From Ulota crispa (Eukaryota > Streptophyta > Bryopsida > Orthotrichales > Orthotrichaceae): a stretch of 64,000 nt of DNA. The position numbers and the translations under genes are program-made. This document shows positions 10,771 through 21,740 of this stretch, in pieces. The stretch covers positions 14,136,817 to 14,200,816 of the forward strand of contig OY987249.1 in NCBI GenBank assembly GCA_963920765.1, read 5' to 3'. The notes beneath the pieces were generated by a model, which was not told where the DNA came from, searched no databases, and was given only the letters and a program-made list of their open reading frames with translations. How positions within the stretch are numbered: position 1 is the first letter of the stretch; the number at the start of each line of letters is the position of its first letter.

Positions 10771-13700
10771 ATGGAGGCCAATGGCGGCCTCGTTGCCGGC
10801 TCTCACAATCGCAATGAGCTCGTCGTTATTAGAGACCCTGCGAGTGACGGGGTACGCATGACCGATCGCCCCTCACTCACTCCCTCCACCGCAAGCCTGC
10901 GCTGCATGCGAGCATTGCGAGTTTCGACATTGCGAGGGTGTGACCGTTGCTGAATGAAAATGTGTGTGTGGACGTTGATGATGATGTGCAGCCGAAGCCG
11001 CTGAGGCACGCGAATGGGATGGTATGCAACATCTGCGGGGACGACGTGGGCGTGACGGTGGACGGCGAGAGCTTCGTCGCGTGCTTTGAGTGCGGGTTTC
11101 CCGTGTGTCGCCCTTGCTTCGAGTACGAGCGCAAGGAAGGGAACCAGTCGTGCCCGCAATGCAAATCCCGCTACAATCGTCAAAAAGGTACGCCTCCGAT
11201 CCATCGCCATCGCCGGCGTCGTCATCGTCGTCGCCATCGCCGGCGTCGTGACTTAGGGTTTCGTTTCGGGCTGACGCGGGGTGACGCGGGGTGACGCAGG
11301 ATGTCGTCGCGTGCCTGGCGACGACGAAGAGGACGACACCGACGACCTGGAGAACGAATTCAGCTTCGAGATGGACGCGCACCACATGCAGAGCCAGCAG
11401 CACGTGACGGACGCCGTGCTGCACGGCCACATGAGCTATGGCGGCATGTACGCCGATCACAACCTGCCCCACCACATGATGCCCCACCACCACCACCATC
11501 ACCAGCAACCGCCGCAGTTCCCGCTGCTCACCGACGGCACCGTCGACGACGACGACGATCCGACGGACGACACTCACGCCATCGCCGTGCCGCCGCCGAT
11601 GAGCGGCGGCAAGCGCGTCCATCCCCTCCCCTTCATCGAATCCAACCTCCCTGGTACGTAACCCCTCACCCCTAACCCAACTCTCAAAGCCCCTGAGCCC
11701 ATGACCTCCTCAAACCATGCGTGCTTTGTATTTTTCAAAATGGATGCCGTAATGAAGAAAAAATGACATGGTTTTGTCAAAAAGTTGTAAAAATGAAATC
11801 TGACCATTTACAACATGTTAGACAAAACATCCATCCAAATTGTCTTTTTTTGCTATAGTGCATGACACTTATAACCAACCTACTTGCAGCAACAAGAAAT
11901 ACCAAAGCACAACATATACACCCACTAGCTCAAAATTAATTCCACTAGTAAGAAGAACAAAACCCAGGTTTCATCTTGGTGGTCTCAAATTTTTGATATA
12001 TAGTTTTTTGACAGAGCAATAGATTGGCCGCTCAATTTGGGAGTTGCTGGTTATAGGTGTCATGCACCGTATATCTTTCCCACAAATGCAAAAGATTCTC
12101 AAAAATTGGAATGCACATGGCAATGTGTACCTTGACCAAATTTGATGTTGACTTCAAGCTATAGTCTGTTTTTGCAATTGATGCGTGCATTGATCACTTT
12201 GTGTTGAAGTTGTTTTGCACTAATATGATGTGATTTTTGAATTGTGTTTGAAAATTTGACGTACATCTAATACCATCTTTGCCTTAGTTTTATGACCTAT
12301 CCGAGAGAGTGTTTTATAGCTGTTGTTCTTTCCTTTCAATCTATACAAGGACCAAGTGCATGGAGATTTGACCAAGTGCAAAATCATCAAATTTGGTGTC
12401 TAAAAAACAGTTCTGTCAAAACCAACAGTCACAGAAATCTAGAACCACAGTTTGCATGCAGTGAATATGACCAGCTTTTGAAAAGAATGTGTGGGTGAAG
12501 TTGAGTTTTCTATAAAGGAATGGTGGAGTCTCAGAACACAAGAATTCAATAGAAAAACCAGTGTTGAAACAGTTCTATCAGAACCAACAGTAACAGAATC
12601 TACATGCAAAGATCTATAGTTTGGATTCGGTGAATACAACCAACTTTTGGAAGGAATGTGCGGGTGAAGTTGAATTTTCTATGAAGTGATGGTGGGGTTT
12701 GGAATCCGAGTATGGATTGAGATGCATATGTTAATGGTTTAGCATTCTTCAGTATTGAGTCCAATGCTTGAGACTTTGCTCAAGCCTGGTTTGAAAGGAG
12801 GAATGGTTTTCATGAGGATTTTGCGTGGGATGGAGTTGCAGTGCAAGCGAGGCCGATGGATCCTACCAAGGACCTGGCGGCCTATGGCTATGGCAGCGTG
12901 GCGTGGAAGGAGCGCGTGGATAGCTGGAAGGTCCGCCAGGAGAAGATGATGACCGAAGGTGGCCATCACCACAAGGGACCCGGTGGTGACCTGGACGGTG
13001 GTGACAATGGCCCTGATCTTCCCATGTAAGCGCACCTGGCACCCCCAAAAATCTCAGTTTTTGAAGCATTCTTATGTTTTGAGGAATTCTTGTGTTTGAA
13101 TAATTGTTGTGTTTTTGAAGAATTCTCATGTTTTTGAGGGATTCTTGTGTTGTGACTAATTCTTGTGTTTTGAATGATTCTTGTGTTTTGAGGGATTCTT
13201 GTGTTTAGAAGCATTCTTGTGTTTTGAAGAGTTCTTATATTTTGGCGGATTTTTGTGTTCTGAGGGATTCTTGTGTTTTGAACAATTCTTGTATTTTGAA
13301 GGATTCTTCTATTTTGAATTAGTCTTATATTTTGGATTATTATTATATTTTGAAGGATTCTTATATTTTGAAGGATTCTTGTGTTTTGAAATATTCTGGT
13401 CTTTGGAAGGATTCTTATATTTTGAATAATTCTTTGTGTTTTTGAAGGATTCTGGATTGTTCATGTTTTGAGTGTGGGCCTGATATTTTTGACCTTGCAG
13501 AATGGACGAGTCGAGACAGCCGCTGTCACGAAAAGTGCCCATTGCTTCGGCGAGCATCAACCCTTACCGAATGCTCATCGTGATCCGACTCGTGGTGCTG
13601 GCCTTCTTCTTCCGTTACCGGATCCTACACCCAGTGGACGGCGCCTACGGGTTGTGGCTCACCTCAGTCATCTGCGAGATCTGGTTCGCCATCTCGTGGA

Positions 13701-16700
13701 TTCTCGACCAGTTCCCCAAGTGGCTGCCCATCAACCGGGAGACCTACTTGGACAGACTCTCCTTAAGGTCGGTCACACTACTTTCCAAAACCCAATCACT
13801 TTTCCTACCGACACCACAATTTTTTATCAAGCTTAACTTTATCACCACATCCCTCACACCTTCAGCAAGCGGCACCATTTGAGCGTAAATAAAAAAACTA
13901 TCACTTCCACACTAAATTATTCATATAGTGAGGAAGTTAACCTTTATAAAGACACACTATTTCCACGTTTGTGAGTGACATAACAACCAAAAAAAAGTGA
14001 GTGTTTGTATGAAGAAGGTTGCTAACATTTTATCACTAAAAACCCGTAAGTTTTGCAATGAAAGTGTAGTACTGACGCGTAAGAAGGAATCTTTTTCCTG
14101 GTTTGGCTCTATAAAAAGTCACTTTTTCCTACCGACAAGGTATAATTAGAAGGTAGTGAAGGAGTAAATTTTTGCAGGTTTTTATGAGTAAAGTTTTGCA
14201 GGTTTTTGTGAGTGGATCTTTGCAGGTTTTCTTGTGGGTAAATCTGTGCAGGTTTTCTTGAGTAGATTTTTTGCAGGTTTTTGTGAGTAAGCGTTTCCAG
14301 GTTATAGTGAATAAATATTTGCAGGATTTTTTGTGAGTAGATTTTTGCATGTTTTTGTGAGTAACTTTTTGCAGGTTTTTTGTGAGTTTGTTCTGATAGG
14401 TGGTACTGGTGCTGGAGTTGCAGGTATGAGAAAGAAGGGGTACCGTCGCAGTTGGAGCCGGTGGACATTTACGTGAGCACAGTGGATCCCATGAAGGAGC
14501 CGCCGCTGGTCACCGCCAACACCATTTTGTCCATCCTGGCGGTGGACTACCCGGTGGACAAGGTCTCGTGCTACCTCTCCGACGACGGCGCCGCCATGCT
14601 CACCTTCGAAACTTTGTCCGAAACCTCCGAGTTCGCTCGCAAGTGGGTGCCCTTTTGCAAGAAGTTCAGCATCGAGCCCCGAGCTCCAGAAATGTACTTC
14701 GCTCAGAAAATCGACTACCTCAAGGACAAAGTGCAGCCGACATTCGTCAAGGAACGCCGCGCCATGAAGGTACCATCCATCCAGAAAATAATAATAATCA
14801 CCAACTCTCTCTCTCTCTCCAGTAATCCCAAAATATTATTTTTCACTTTTCAGCTCAAGTGGCTCAAAAGAAAACACTGCTAAAAAGCTAAATTTTTCAA
14901 ATTTTAACACTGTAAAGTTCTCAAGTTTTTCTTAGGGTTGGTGTTAAGAGGGATAGGAGCAAAGAAAAATTAGATGTATTTGGACACATCTTTAGACTGC
15001 ATTCTATAGTGCTAATACTCCTCTTAACACCAAGTGTGAACATACCCTTAGGGTCAAGAAAACCTTGGTTAGCAATCCTGCAAAACTTACGGTATGTTCA
15101 CACTTGGTGTTAGGAGGAGGGGTATTAGCAATATGAATGCAGTCTAAAGGTGTGTTCAAATGCATCTTATTCTCCTTTGCTTCTACCCCTCTTAAGACCA
15201 AGTGTGAACATACCCTTAGCGAGTTTAAAGCTCGCTTGCTCCTCTCCTTTCTTTCCCATTTCTTGCACCAATACTACACCCAAATATTTCAACTCGTTGC
15301 AACAGAAAACTTAAAACTTCCAAAATTAGACGATTGCTTGCTACAAAGTAGCATTTACTTCGATTGTAGAGAAACGACATTTTTTGTTGTATATACACTA
15401 TACGTAGGGCTAAACTACTCATCTGCATTAACAGCATCAACACTGGGAATCTGCATTGTAGACGTTGGTCCTGTAAGTTCTAAATAAATATTAAAGTGGA
15501 AATTGTTATGTTTTTCAATAGGATGATGATAAAGGAACAATGCGTTATTGGTGAACTGTGGAAACGAATGAAAAGAGTGGTTTAATGAAGGAGCTACAAG
15601 GAAGTTATATTCTAGAAAGAAATTCTGACGTTCTGTTAGTAGACGGCACTATTGATGAGTATCATTAATGTTTCAACTAGTATCATGACTAATACCAGGT
15701 GTTAGGTTAGAGCATTAGGTTGGCTGTAGTTACAACGTGGACTGACGTGGAGAGAGTGCTGTAATCTTGCAGAGGGAGTATGAGGAATTCAAAGTGCGGG
15801 TGAATGCGTTGGTTGCGAAAGCGAAGAAAGTGCCAGAAGAGGGGTGGACCATGCAGGACGGCACGCCGTGGCCTGGTAACAACACTCGTGATCACCCCGG
15901 AATGATCCAGGTAACTTTTTTCTCTCTCAAGTCCCCGCAATAATAATACCTGGATCCTTCAGTTGAAGTTGCTGCTGCAAGCGTTTTTGTAGCGTGCCCG
16001 TGGTGACTGTTTTTATGTGTGGGGTGCTTGGCCTAGCGATCTTTAATCTGGCTAAATTTTGCAGGATTTCTACCAACTTTTTTTTACAGCTAAAAAACAT
16101 GTGAAGTATAGTGTTAGATTTGAGAACTTCAGCTCTTTTTAGCAGTGTTTTTGGCCATTTGAGCTAAAAGTGAAAATCATATTCGGGATCACCAACCCCT
16201 TGAACTGGCTAAATATCTCAGGATTTCTACTAACTTTTTTTACAGCTAAAAAATATGTGAATTATACAGTGTTAAGTTTTTGAAGAATTTAGCTTTTTAG
16301 CAGTGTTTTTAGCTCTTGGAGCTAAAAGTGAAAATCACATTTTGGGATGGCTAAATTTCGCAGGATTTCTAACAAAATTTTTTTACAGCTAAAAAGCATG
16401 TGAACTACAGTATACAGTGTTAAATTTTTGAAAATTTCAGCCTCCTTTTAGCAGTGTTTTTTTATAGCCATTTTGAGCTATAAAAGTGAAACTCATATTT
16501 GGGATTACCGACTGCTTGGGTTTTGTGGGGAGCCAGGTGTTTCTGGGGCACAGCGACGCTCACGACACGGACGGCAACGAGCTGCCTCGCCTGGTGTACG
16601 TGTCGAGGGAGAAGCGCCCGGGGTTCAACCACCACAAGAAAGCCGGCGCCATGAACGCCCTGGTGCGCGTGAGCGCGGTGCTCACGAACGCGCCCTACTT

Positions 16701-19610
16701 CCTGAACCTCGACTGCGACCACTACATCAACAACAGCAAGGCGCTCCGCGAGGCCATGTGCTTCCTCATGGACCCCAACGTCGGCAAAAAAGTCTGCTAC
16801 GTCCAGTTCCCCCAGCGCTTCGACGGCATCGATCGCAACGATCGCTACGCCAACCACAACACCGTCTTCTTCGACGTAAGCACCACCACCACTCACTCAG
16901 TTTACGCCCCCTCCCCCTTTCCCCTCCAGTTTTCTCATGCAAACATCATTTTATCCAAGTATTTGCTTGACCAATAGTTGTAAGGTTCTTCACTGATACT
17001 GGTGATATAAAATTTGATAGGGAAATTTTATGGATACCCCTGAAGTTTGCCATATTTGTAGTATAGATACTCCTGAAGTTTGCCATGTTTGTATAGATAC
17101 CCCTGGTTTTTCAGAAACTGCACAAATACTCTTGGACCATAATTTTTAGGTGTTTGTTCTATTGTGCATGCCACTTCTTTCATGACCAATATTGAAGAAG
17201 GGAATAGTAGAATGGAAAAAGAGCAGCATGTGCACAAGGGAGAATGAAGTGGTATGCACAATAGAACAAATACTCGAAATTTATGGTCCAAGGGTATTTG
17301 TGTTTCTGAAAAAGCAGAGGCATCTATACAAATATGGCAAACTTCAGGGGTATTCATGATATTTTCCCTAAAATTTGATAGTATTTTTTGCAACATGAGC
17401 AACTGACTTGGGCATGAGACCATGAAACTCCACCCTGAGCTGAAGTTTTGTTCTGATATGGTGGTGACTTGGTTTTTGTGCCACAGATTAATCTGAAGGG
17501 GTTGGACGGGATACAAGGACCGGTATACGTAGGCACGGGATGCGTCTTCAAGCGGCAAGCGTTATATGGATACGAGCCAAAGCTCAAGGAGAAGCCAAAC
17601 AAAAGCGCCGGCTGCGGTGCCGGAGCGTGCATATCCTGGTGCTGTTGCTGCGTGGGCAAACGCAAGAAAAACAAAACCAAAAACCCTAAACCTCCAAAGA
17701 AGAACACCGCACCAGCACGCTCAGACTCGAGCGTGCCGATCTTCACCTTGGAAGACATGGATGAAGGCACCATGGACGAAGACACAAATTCCCCGTTCCT
17801 CATCCAATCCACCAAGAGCTACGAGAAGCGGTTCGGGCAGTCGCCGGTGTTCGTGGCGTCGACGCTGCTGGAGCACGGCGGGGTGCACCAGTCGGCGGCC
17901 GCGAGCGCGGGGTCGCTACTAAAGGAGGCCATCCACGTCATCAGTTGCGGGTACGAGGACAAGACGGAGTGGGGCAAGGAGATCGGGTGGATATATGGAT
18001 CCGTCACGGAGGACATTCTCACAGGGTTTAAGATGCATTGCCGTGGATGGCGGTCAATCTATTGTATGCCGCACCGACCGGCATTCAAAGGCTCCGCTCC
18101 TATTAATCTGTCTGACCGGTTGAACCAGGTGCTCCGGTGGGCGCTCGGGTCCGTGGAGATTTCGCTCAGCCGGCATTGCCCTCTCTGGTATGGCTATGGC
18201 GGCCGGCTCAAGTGCCTGGAGCGCTTGGCGTATATTAACACCACTATTTATCCCCTGACGTCGCTGCCGCTCGTCGCGTATTGCGTGCTCCCTGCCGTGT
18301 GCTTGCTCACGGGCAAGTTCATCATCCCCACTGTAAGCATTACTTACTGTCTCTCAGTGCTTTTATTTTGGGAAAATTTTCATGGATTGCAATATTTTTC
18401 ATAGATACCCCTGCTTTTTTTAAGAAATTTCACAAAAATACCGTTGGACCAAATATTTCAGACGTTTGTTTTGTTGTGCATGCCATTTCCGCTCCTTTTG
18501 TCTTTTGCGCGCACGTTGCTTCTTTTTTGGTTTTATTATATTTAATTGTTTCAACATTGGTCATGAAGAATGTACAAGCTTAACAAATAAATGCCTACGT
18601 TTTTTATGGTCTAAGGGTGTCTGAAATTTCTGAAAAAGCAGGGGTATCTATGAAAATATTGCAGATTTCAGGGGGGTATCCATGAGAATTTTCCCTTTTT
18701 TTTTTGGGCCTCACGAGGTCACCCTGTCAGAACAGAAATTCTGCCAGTGCGCCTGCCTCCCTCGCAGAATACTCCATTCCTGACTCCTGAGAGGGCACGC
18801 AGTGTCAGAACGAAAAAAAAAAAATAACACTGCTGTCTCTTAAGTGTCGTGTTTTGCACTGGATTCGCTAGATTCATGGCGTGTGTGTGTGAGAGAGCAG
18901 ATTAGCAACTTGGACAGCTTGTTCTTCATAAAAACACTGCTGTCTATTGAGTGTCTACGCAAGCTGAAGCGTTTTGCAGTGGATTCGCTAGATTTACAGC
19001 GTGTGTGTGTGTGTGTGTGTGTGAGCAGATTAGCAACTTGGACAGCTTGTTCTTCATCTCGCTGTTTATATCGATATTTGCGACGGGCATTCTGGAGATG
19101 CGGTGGTCGGGCGTGGGCGTGGACGAGTGGTGGCGTAATGAGCAGTTTTGGGTGATTGGTGGGGTGAGTGCGCATTTGTTCGCATTGTTCCAGGGGCTGT
19201 TGAAGGTGTTGGCAGGGATCGATACTAATTTCACGGTGACGAGCAAATCCGGTGACGACGACAGCTTTGGGGAGCTGTACGCGCTCAAGTGGACGTCGTT
19301 GCTGGTGCCGCCGACTACTATTCTCATCTTCAACCTCGTGGGCGTGGTGGCGGGCATCTCGGATGCCATTAATAACGGCTACCAGTCGTGGGGCCCGCTC
19401 TTCGGCAAGCTCTTCTTCGCCTTCTGGGTCATTGTGCACTTGTACCCATTCCTCAAGGGCTTGATGGGGCGGCAGAACCGGACGCCCACCATTGTCATTG
19501 TGTGGTCCATTTTGCTCGCGTCCATCTTCTCGCTTCTCTGGGTGCGCATCAACCCGTTCGTGTCCCGGTCCAACGGACCCAATCTCGTCGAATGCGGGCT
19601 CACTTGTTAG
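10771..19610 (+). CDS. CESA: cellulose synthase catalytic subunit (CESA), ten exons
   Basis: Plasma-membrane GT2 glycosyltransferase that polymerises UDP-glucose into beta-1,4-glucan within the cellulose synthase complex. Exons: 10771-10851, 10992-11187, 11300-11653, 12842-13025, 13501-13767, 14424-14769, 15773-15910, 16537-16875, 17487-18332, 19029-19610. All introns are GT-AG and the join is in frame for 1,110 aa, a usual CESA length. The start is the ATG giving [19 protein letters not shown], the family N-terminus. Residues 39-84 form the RING-type zinc finger (Cys 39, 42, 58, 61, 66, 69, 81, 84). A His-rich, acidic variable region follows (about 110-200). Two membrane segments lie near 296-309 and 320-340. 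Catalytic motifs are SDDG (D414/D415), DCD (D581/D583), TED (D811) and QVLRW (849-853). A variable Cys/Lys-rich region lies near 660-700, and C-terminal membrane spans start near 880. One oddity is HSDAHD at 527-532, where CESAs as I know them have HSGGHD. The subclass is not assigned. Confidence 0.96.
13040..13485 (+). repeat. CESA intron 4: short tandem repeat filling the intron
   Basis: Nearly the whole 475-base intron is made of diverged units of about 15-20 bases such as GAATTCTTGTGTTTTGAAGG and GGATTCTTATATTTTGAA. The plus strand is rich in T and G. The open frames across it (Phe/Leu/Glu repeats) are repeat artefacts. Confidence 0.85.
14166..14390 (+). repeat. CESA intron 5: 9-copy array with splice-site-like units
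   Basis: Nine units of about 24 bases, each approximately TTTTTGCAGGTTTTTGTGAG followed by TA. Seven units keep the acceptor-like TGCAGG, and most carry a donor-like GTGAGT. The true acceptor (14422-14423) lies about 30 bases after the array, in a separate TTGCAG. Confidence 0.88.
14935..15047. mobile_element. Tourist-like MITE in CESA intron 6, copy 1
   Basis: A 113-bp element flanked by TTA (14932-14934 and 15048-15050). Its right end is the complement of GGGTATGTTCACACTTGGTG; the left end is shortened to GGGTTGGTGTTAAGAGG. A TTA duplication with GGG ends fits PIF/Harbinger (Tourist) MITEs. It lies in opposite orientation to the copy at 15090-15215. Confidence 0.75.
15090..15215. mobile_element. 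Tourist-like MITE in CESA intron 6, copy 2
   Basis: A 126-bp element with ends CGGTATGTTCACACTTGGTG and its complement, flanked by TTA at 15087-15089 and 15216-15218. Its interior matches copy 1 in reverse, for example GAATGCAGTCTAAAG. Confidence 0.78.
16050..16505 (+). repeat. CESA intron 7: three tandem copies of a 140-157 bp unit
   Basis: Units start at about 16050, 16207 and 16349 with GGCTAAAT. Each contains GCAGGATTTCTA or a variant, then TTTTTTACAGCTAAAAA, TTTAGCAGTGTTTTT and GAGCTAAAAGTGAAA. Several TTTACAG and TTTCAG strings inside resemble acceptor sites. The functional acceptor at 16535-16536 lies just after the array. Confidence 0.85.
17020..17368. mobile_element. GGGAAAATTT-ended MITE in CESA intron 8
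   Basis: The left end GGGAAATTTTATGGATACCC and the right end pair over more than 100 bases. A 12-bp direct repeat TAAAATTTGATA flanks it (17008-17019 and 17369-17380). Relatives lie at 18370-18695, 31440-31760 and 43959-44280. It has no coding capacity. Confidence 0.82.
18370..18695. mobile_element. GGGAAAATTT-ended MITE in CESA intron 9
   Basis: Same family as 17020-17368: GGGAAAATTTTCATGGA on the left and GGTATCCATGAGAATTTTCCC on the right. Flanks are T-rich on both sides, so the target duplication is uncertain. Confidence 0.8.
18829..19057 (+). repeat. tandem duplication of the CESA intron 9 / exon 10 border
   Basis: Copy 1 (18829-18929) and copy 2 (18935-19057) share CTGCTGTCT, GGATTCGCTAGATT, a GT microsatellite, the acceptor GAGCAG and the first 29 bases of exon 10 (ATTAGCAACTTGGACAGC and onward). 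Only copy 2 runs on into coding sequence. The acceptors at 18899-18900 and 19027-19028 are 128 bases apart, so they give different frames. Confidence 0.9.
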
Positions 19611-20321
19611 GGGTTTTTCTTTTTTTAGGGTTTCGAAGTTCGAATCCCTCTTGTTTGTGTATTATCCTTGCTACTTACCTTACCGACCCACAGAATTATT
19701 GTCCGAAAAGGGTGTCTATCATTCTTTATCAGGTGCTGTGAAAAACGACCCCTTTGTAAAGATTGCACAGTCCAATTTAGCAGCAGGCAGCATGTTTGAG
19801 CGACGCGAAGCGCACGATACGGTGATAGGAGGCAGGCCGGCCGGAGAGACTGAGGAGAGGGGAACGGTATAGCTGGGCCATTGAGGAACGGAAAAGAGTT
19901 AAATATCCTTTTATCAAAGTAGGCTGCAGCAGGTGCAGCAGCAGCCCAAAGGCCTTAGTTGTAGATTTTACCAGATTTGCCCTAATGTCTGATAAGAAAG
20001 GATAGCCCACGCTGACGGTCGTGGGCGATATTTGAAAGCTGGTCATTGCTGTCAAAGGAAAGGAAAGAGAGACAAAGTGGAAGGGGTTTTTCTGTCGTGG
20101 GACACTGAGGTGACCCTCATAATGTGATTTGAGCTGAAGTTGCTTGCAGCTCTCCCTTTATTTAAATTTTAATCTCTTGGTTCTGATGGGATTTTATTTC
20201 ACTTGTATGGGCCCCAACTTGGCTGGTAAGTATTGGTAAGGACCGATGTTGGGGACTTATTGGCATGTTTTCGGGTAGCAATGACTTACTTCTCGACGTA
20301 ATCAGCTCCGGCTCGGTATTA
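19611..20321. other. CESA 3' flank
   Basis: No gene is seen. It presumably includes the CESA 3' untranslated region and polyadenylation site, which I could not locate. Confidence 0.45.
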
Positions 20322-20713
20322 TCCCCTACACGCGTCCTCCGGCTCTGAAAAAAGATTCTGTGATTCAGGAAAAAGTCGTTTTTCATCTGATTTTTTTCAG
20401 ATGTGACCATAAACACATGGTCCATCATGGAAGACAAAAAATTATCTTTTGAGGTATTCATTTTTTGTAACCCAAATTGTGATAAGACAAAAAATTATCT
20501 TTTGAGGTATTCATTTTTTTGTAACCCAAATTGTGATAAGATTCAGAAACATAGTGTTACCTCCCAAGCTGCCCTTCTTGCAATTTTCTTGAGGGCATCA
20601 TGCACTATTGACTTTTTTAACTTTTTGAAACAATATTACTGGTGTCTATGTGCAAAACATTGTAGAGTGCTATAGGTAGGGCAAGTCACAGTGATCCATC
20701 TGTCCTTTAAGGG
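20322..20713. mobile_element. TTAA-type MITE, 360-bp family, degraded left end
   Basis: Matches the 360-bp elements at 32410-32770 and 58548-58897 through GGCTCTGAAAAA, CATGGTCCATCATGGAAG, CCCAAGCTGCCCTTCTTGCA and TGTCCTTTAAGGG, ending at TTAA (20714-20717). The left terminus is diverged. It contains a direct repeat of about 54 bp (around 20437-20530). Confidence 0.68.
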
Positions 20714-20737
20714 TTAAGCAGCTCTTGCTCAGTATTA

Positions 20738-21738
20738 AGGTAGGAACACCCATAAGTGTCAGTGTCTCCATAACTGTCACCTCTAAAATCTTGAAAAATA
20801 TGTGGAATTGACCTTTGAAATCCTGAAAAATTTATGGAAATGAATAGATGTAATTACAAGGATTTACAACATGTGAACATGAAACCTTAGTGTTGGTTAT
20901 GGGTGCAATGGCAGTTTGCTCTTTAAAAATTCACAGCTTATTCTTGCAGTATCTAAATAATAGGGGGTTTTAGATATCTCAAAAAAATGGTGAACTAATG
21001 GTCGTGAACAAGTTTTTGTTCATTGGTGAACATGCATTCACAAAAGTGAACCACTCATGAGGACCTCCAGGAGGTCCTCAAGGGTGGTTCACACTTGAAC
21101 AACGTGAAGCCTCTCTCTCCTCGCTTCTCTAGCAAGCTCAGCTCGTGTGCCTGTTTGTGTTGTTGCCCGCCTCTTGGCTCTCGCTCTACGCCTCTGGCTC
21201 TCACTTCGCACCTGTGGCTCTCGCTTTGCACCTCTAAATAGCTTGGATGCAGAGTTAATTGTGAGTTCAAGGTCATTCAAGGAATCGCAATGCACAAGAA
21301 GCGACAATTGTGGAGCTGAAGAGAACCTAATTAGAAGTGGACAATTGTGGAGCCGAAGGGTTCTAGATTAGAAGCGAAGATGGTGGAGTTCAAGGGATCC
21401 ACATTAGAAGCGACGCTGGTGGAGTTCAAGGGATCTAGATTAGCTTACGGGATTGGTGATTGTGGGCAAAGTTGGAAGGATGGTAAGTAGTTCACTGTAA
21501 TTTGGATATTTGAATGGGTGATTGCGAGGACATGAATGGTGGCTTGACTAACTTGTTCACCAATTTAATTCATGTGAATGAAATTGGTGGTGAACGGCAT
21601 ATATGAAACCCCCTAATTCATTCAAAAGTGCAAACTCATTTTTTTCTATTCCTAATAGGATCTTATAATTTGCTAGTTGTTTATCAATAGTCATCATGTT
21701 CAAAACCCTTAATTTGACGTTTACGGGTGCTCCTACCT
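20738..21738. mobile_element. AGGTAGC-ended MITE (TA target) carrying a nested insertion
   Basis: The ends AGGTAGGAACACCCATAAG and CGGGTGCTCCTACCT are flanked by TA. Related copies at 34673-35134 and 37136-37449 have ends AGGTAGCGACACCCATAA. This copy is split by the 651-bp element at 20963-21613; the copy at 37136-37449 is uninterrupted at the corresponding place. Confidence 0.8.
20963..21613. mobile_element. GGGGGTTT-ended element nested in the AGGTAGC MITE
   Basis: It starts GGGGGTTTTAGATATCTC and ends ATATGAAACCCCC, with TA immediately outside both ends. Related to the inverted pair at 49436-50048 and 50055-50640. The interior holds CTCGCTTCTCTAGCAAGCTC-type text and GGTGAACGGCATAT near the right end. 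No transposase is encoded. Confidence 0.8.
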
Positions 21739-21740
21739 TA

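Noticed and set aside
10873..11622. 249-codon minus-strand open frame opposite CESA exons 2-3
   Set aside because: It is antisense to well-supported CESA coding exons, crosses their introns, and its His/Arg/Val-rich text is what GC-rich antisense codons give.
16462..16896. 144-codon minus frame opposite CESA exon 8
   Set aside because: A shadow of the exon encoding the DCD motif, with no family resemblance.
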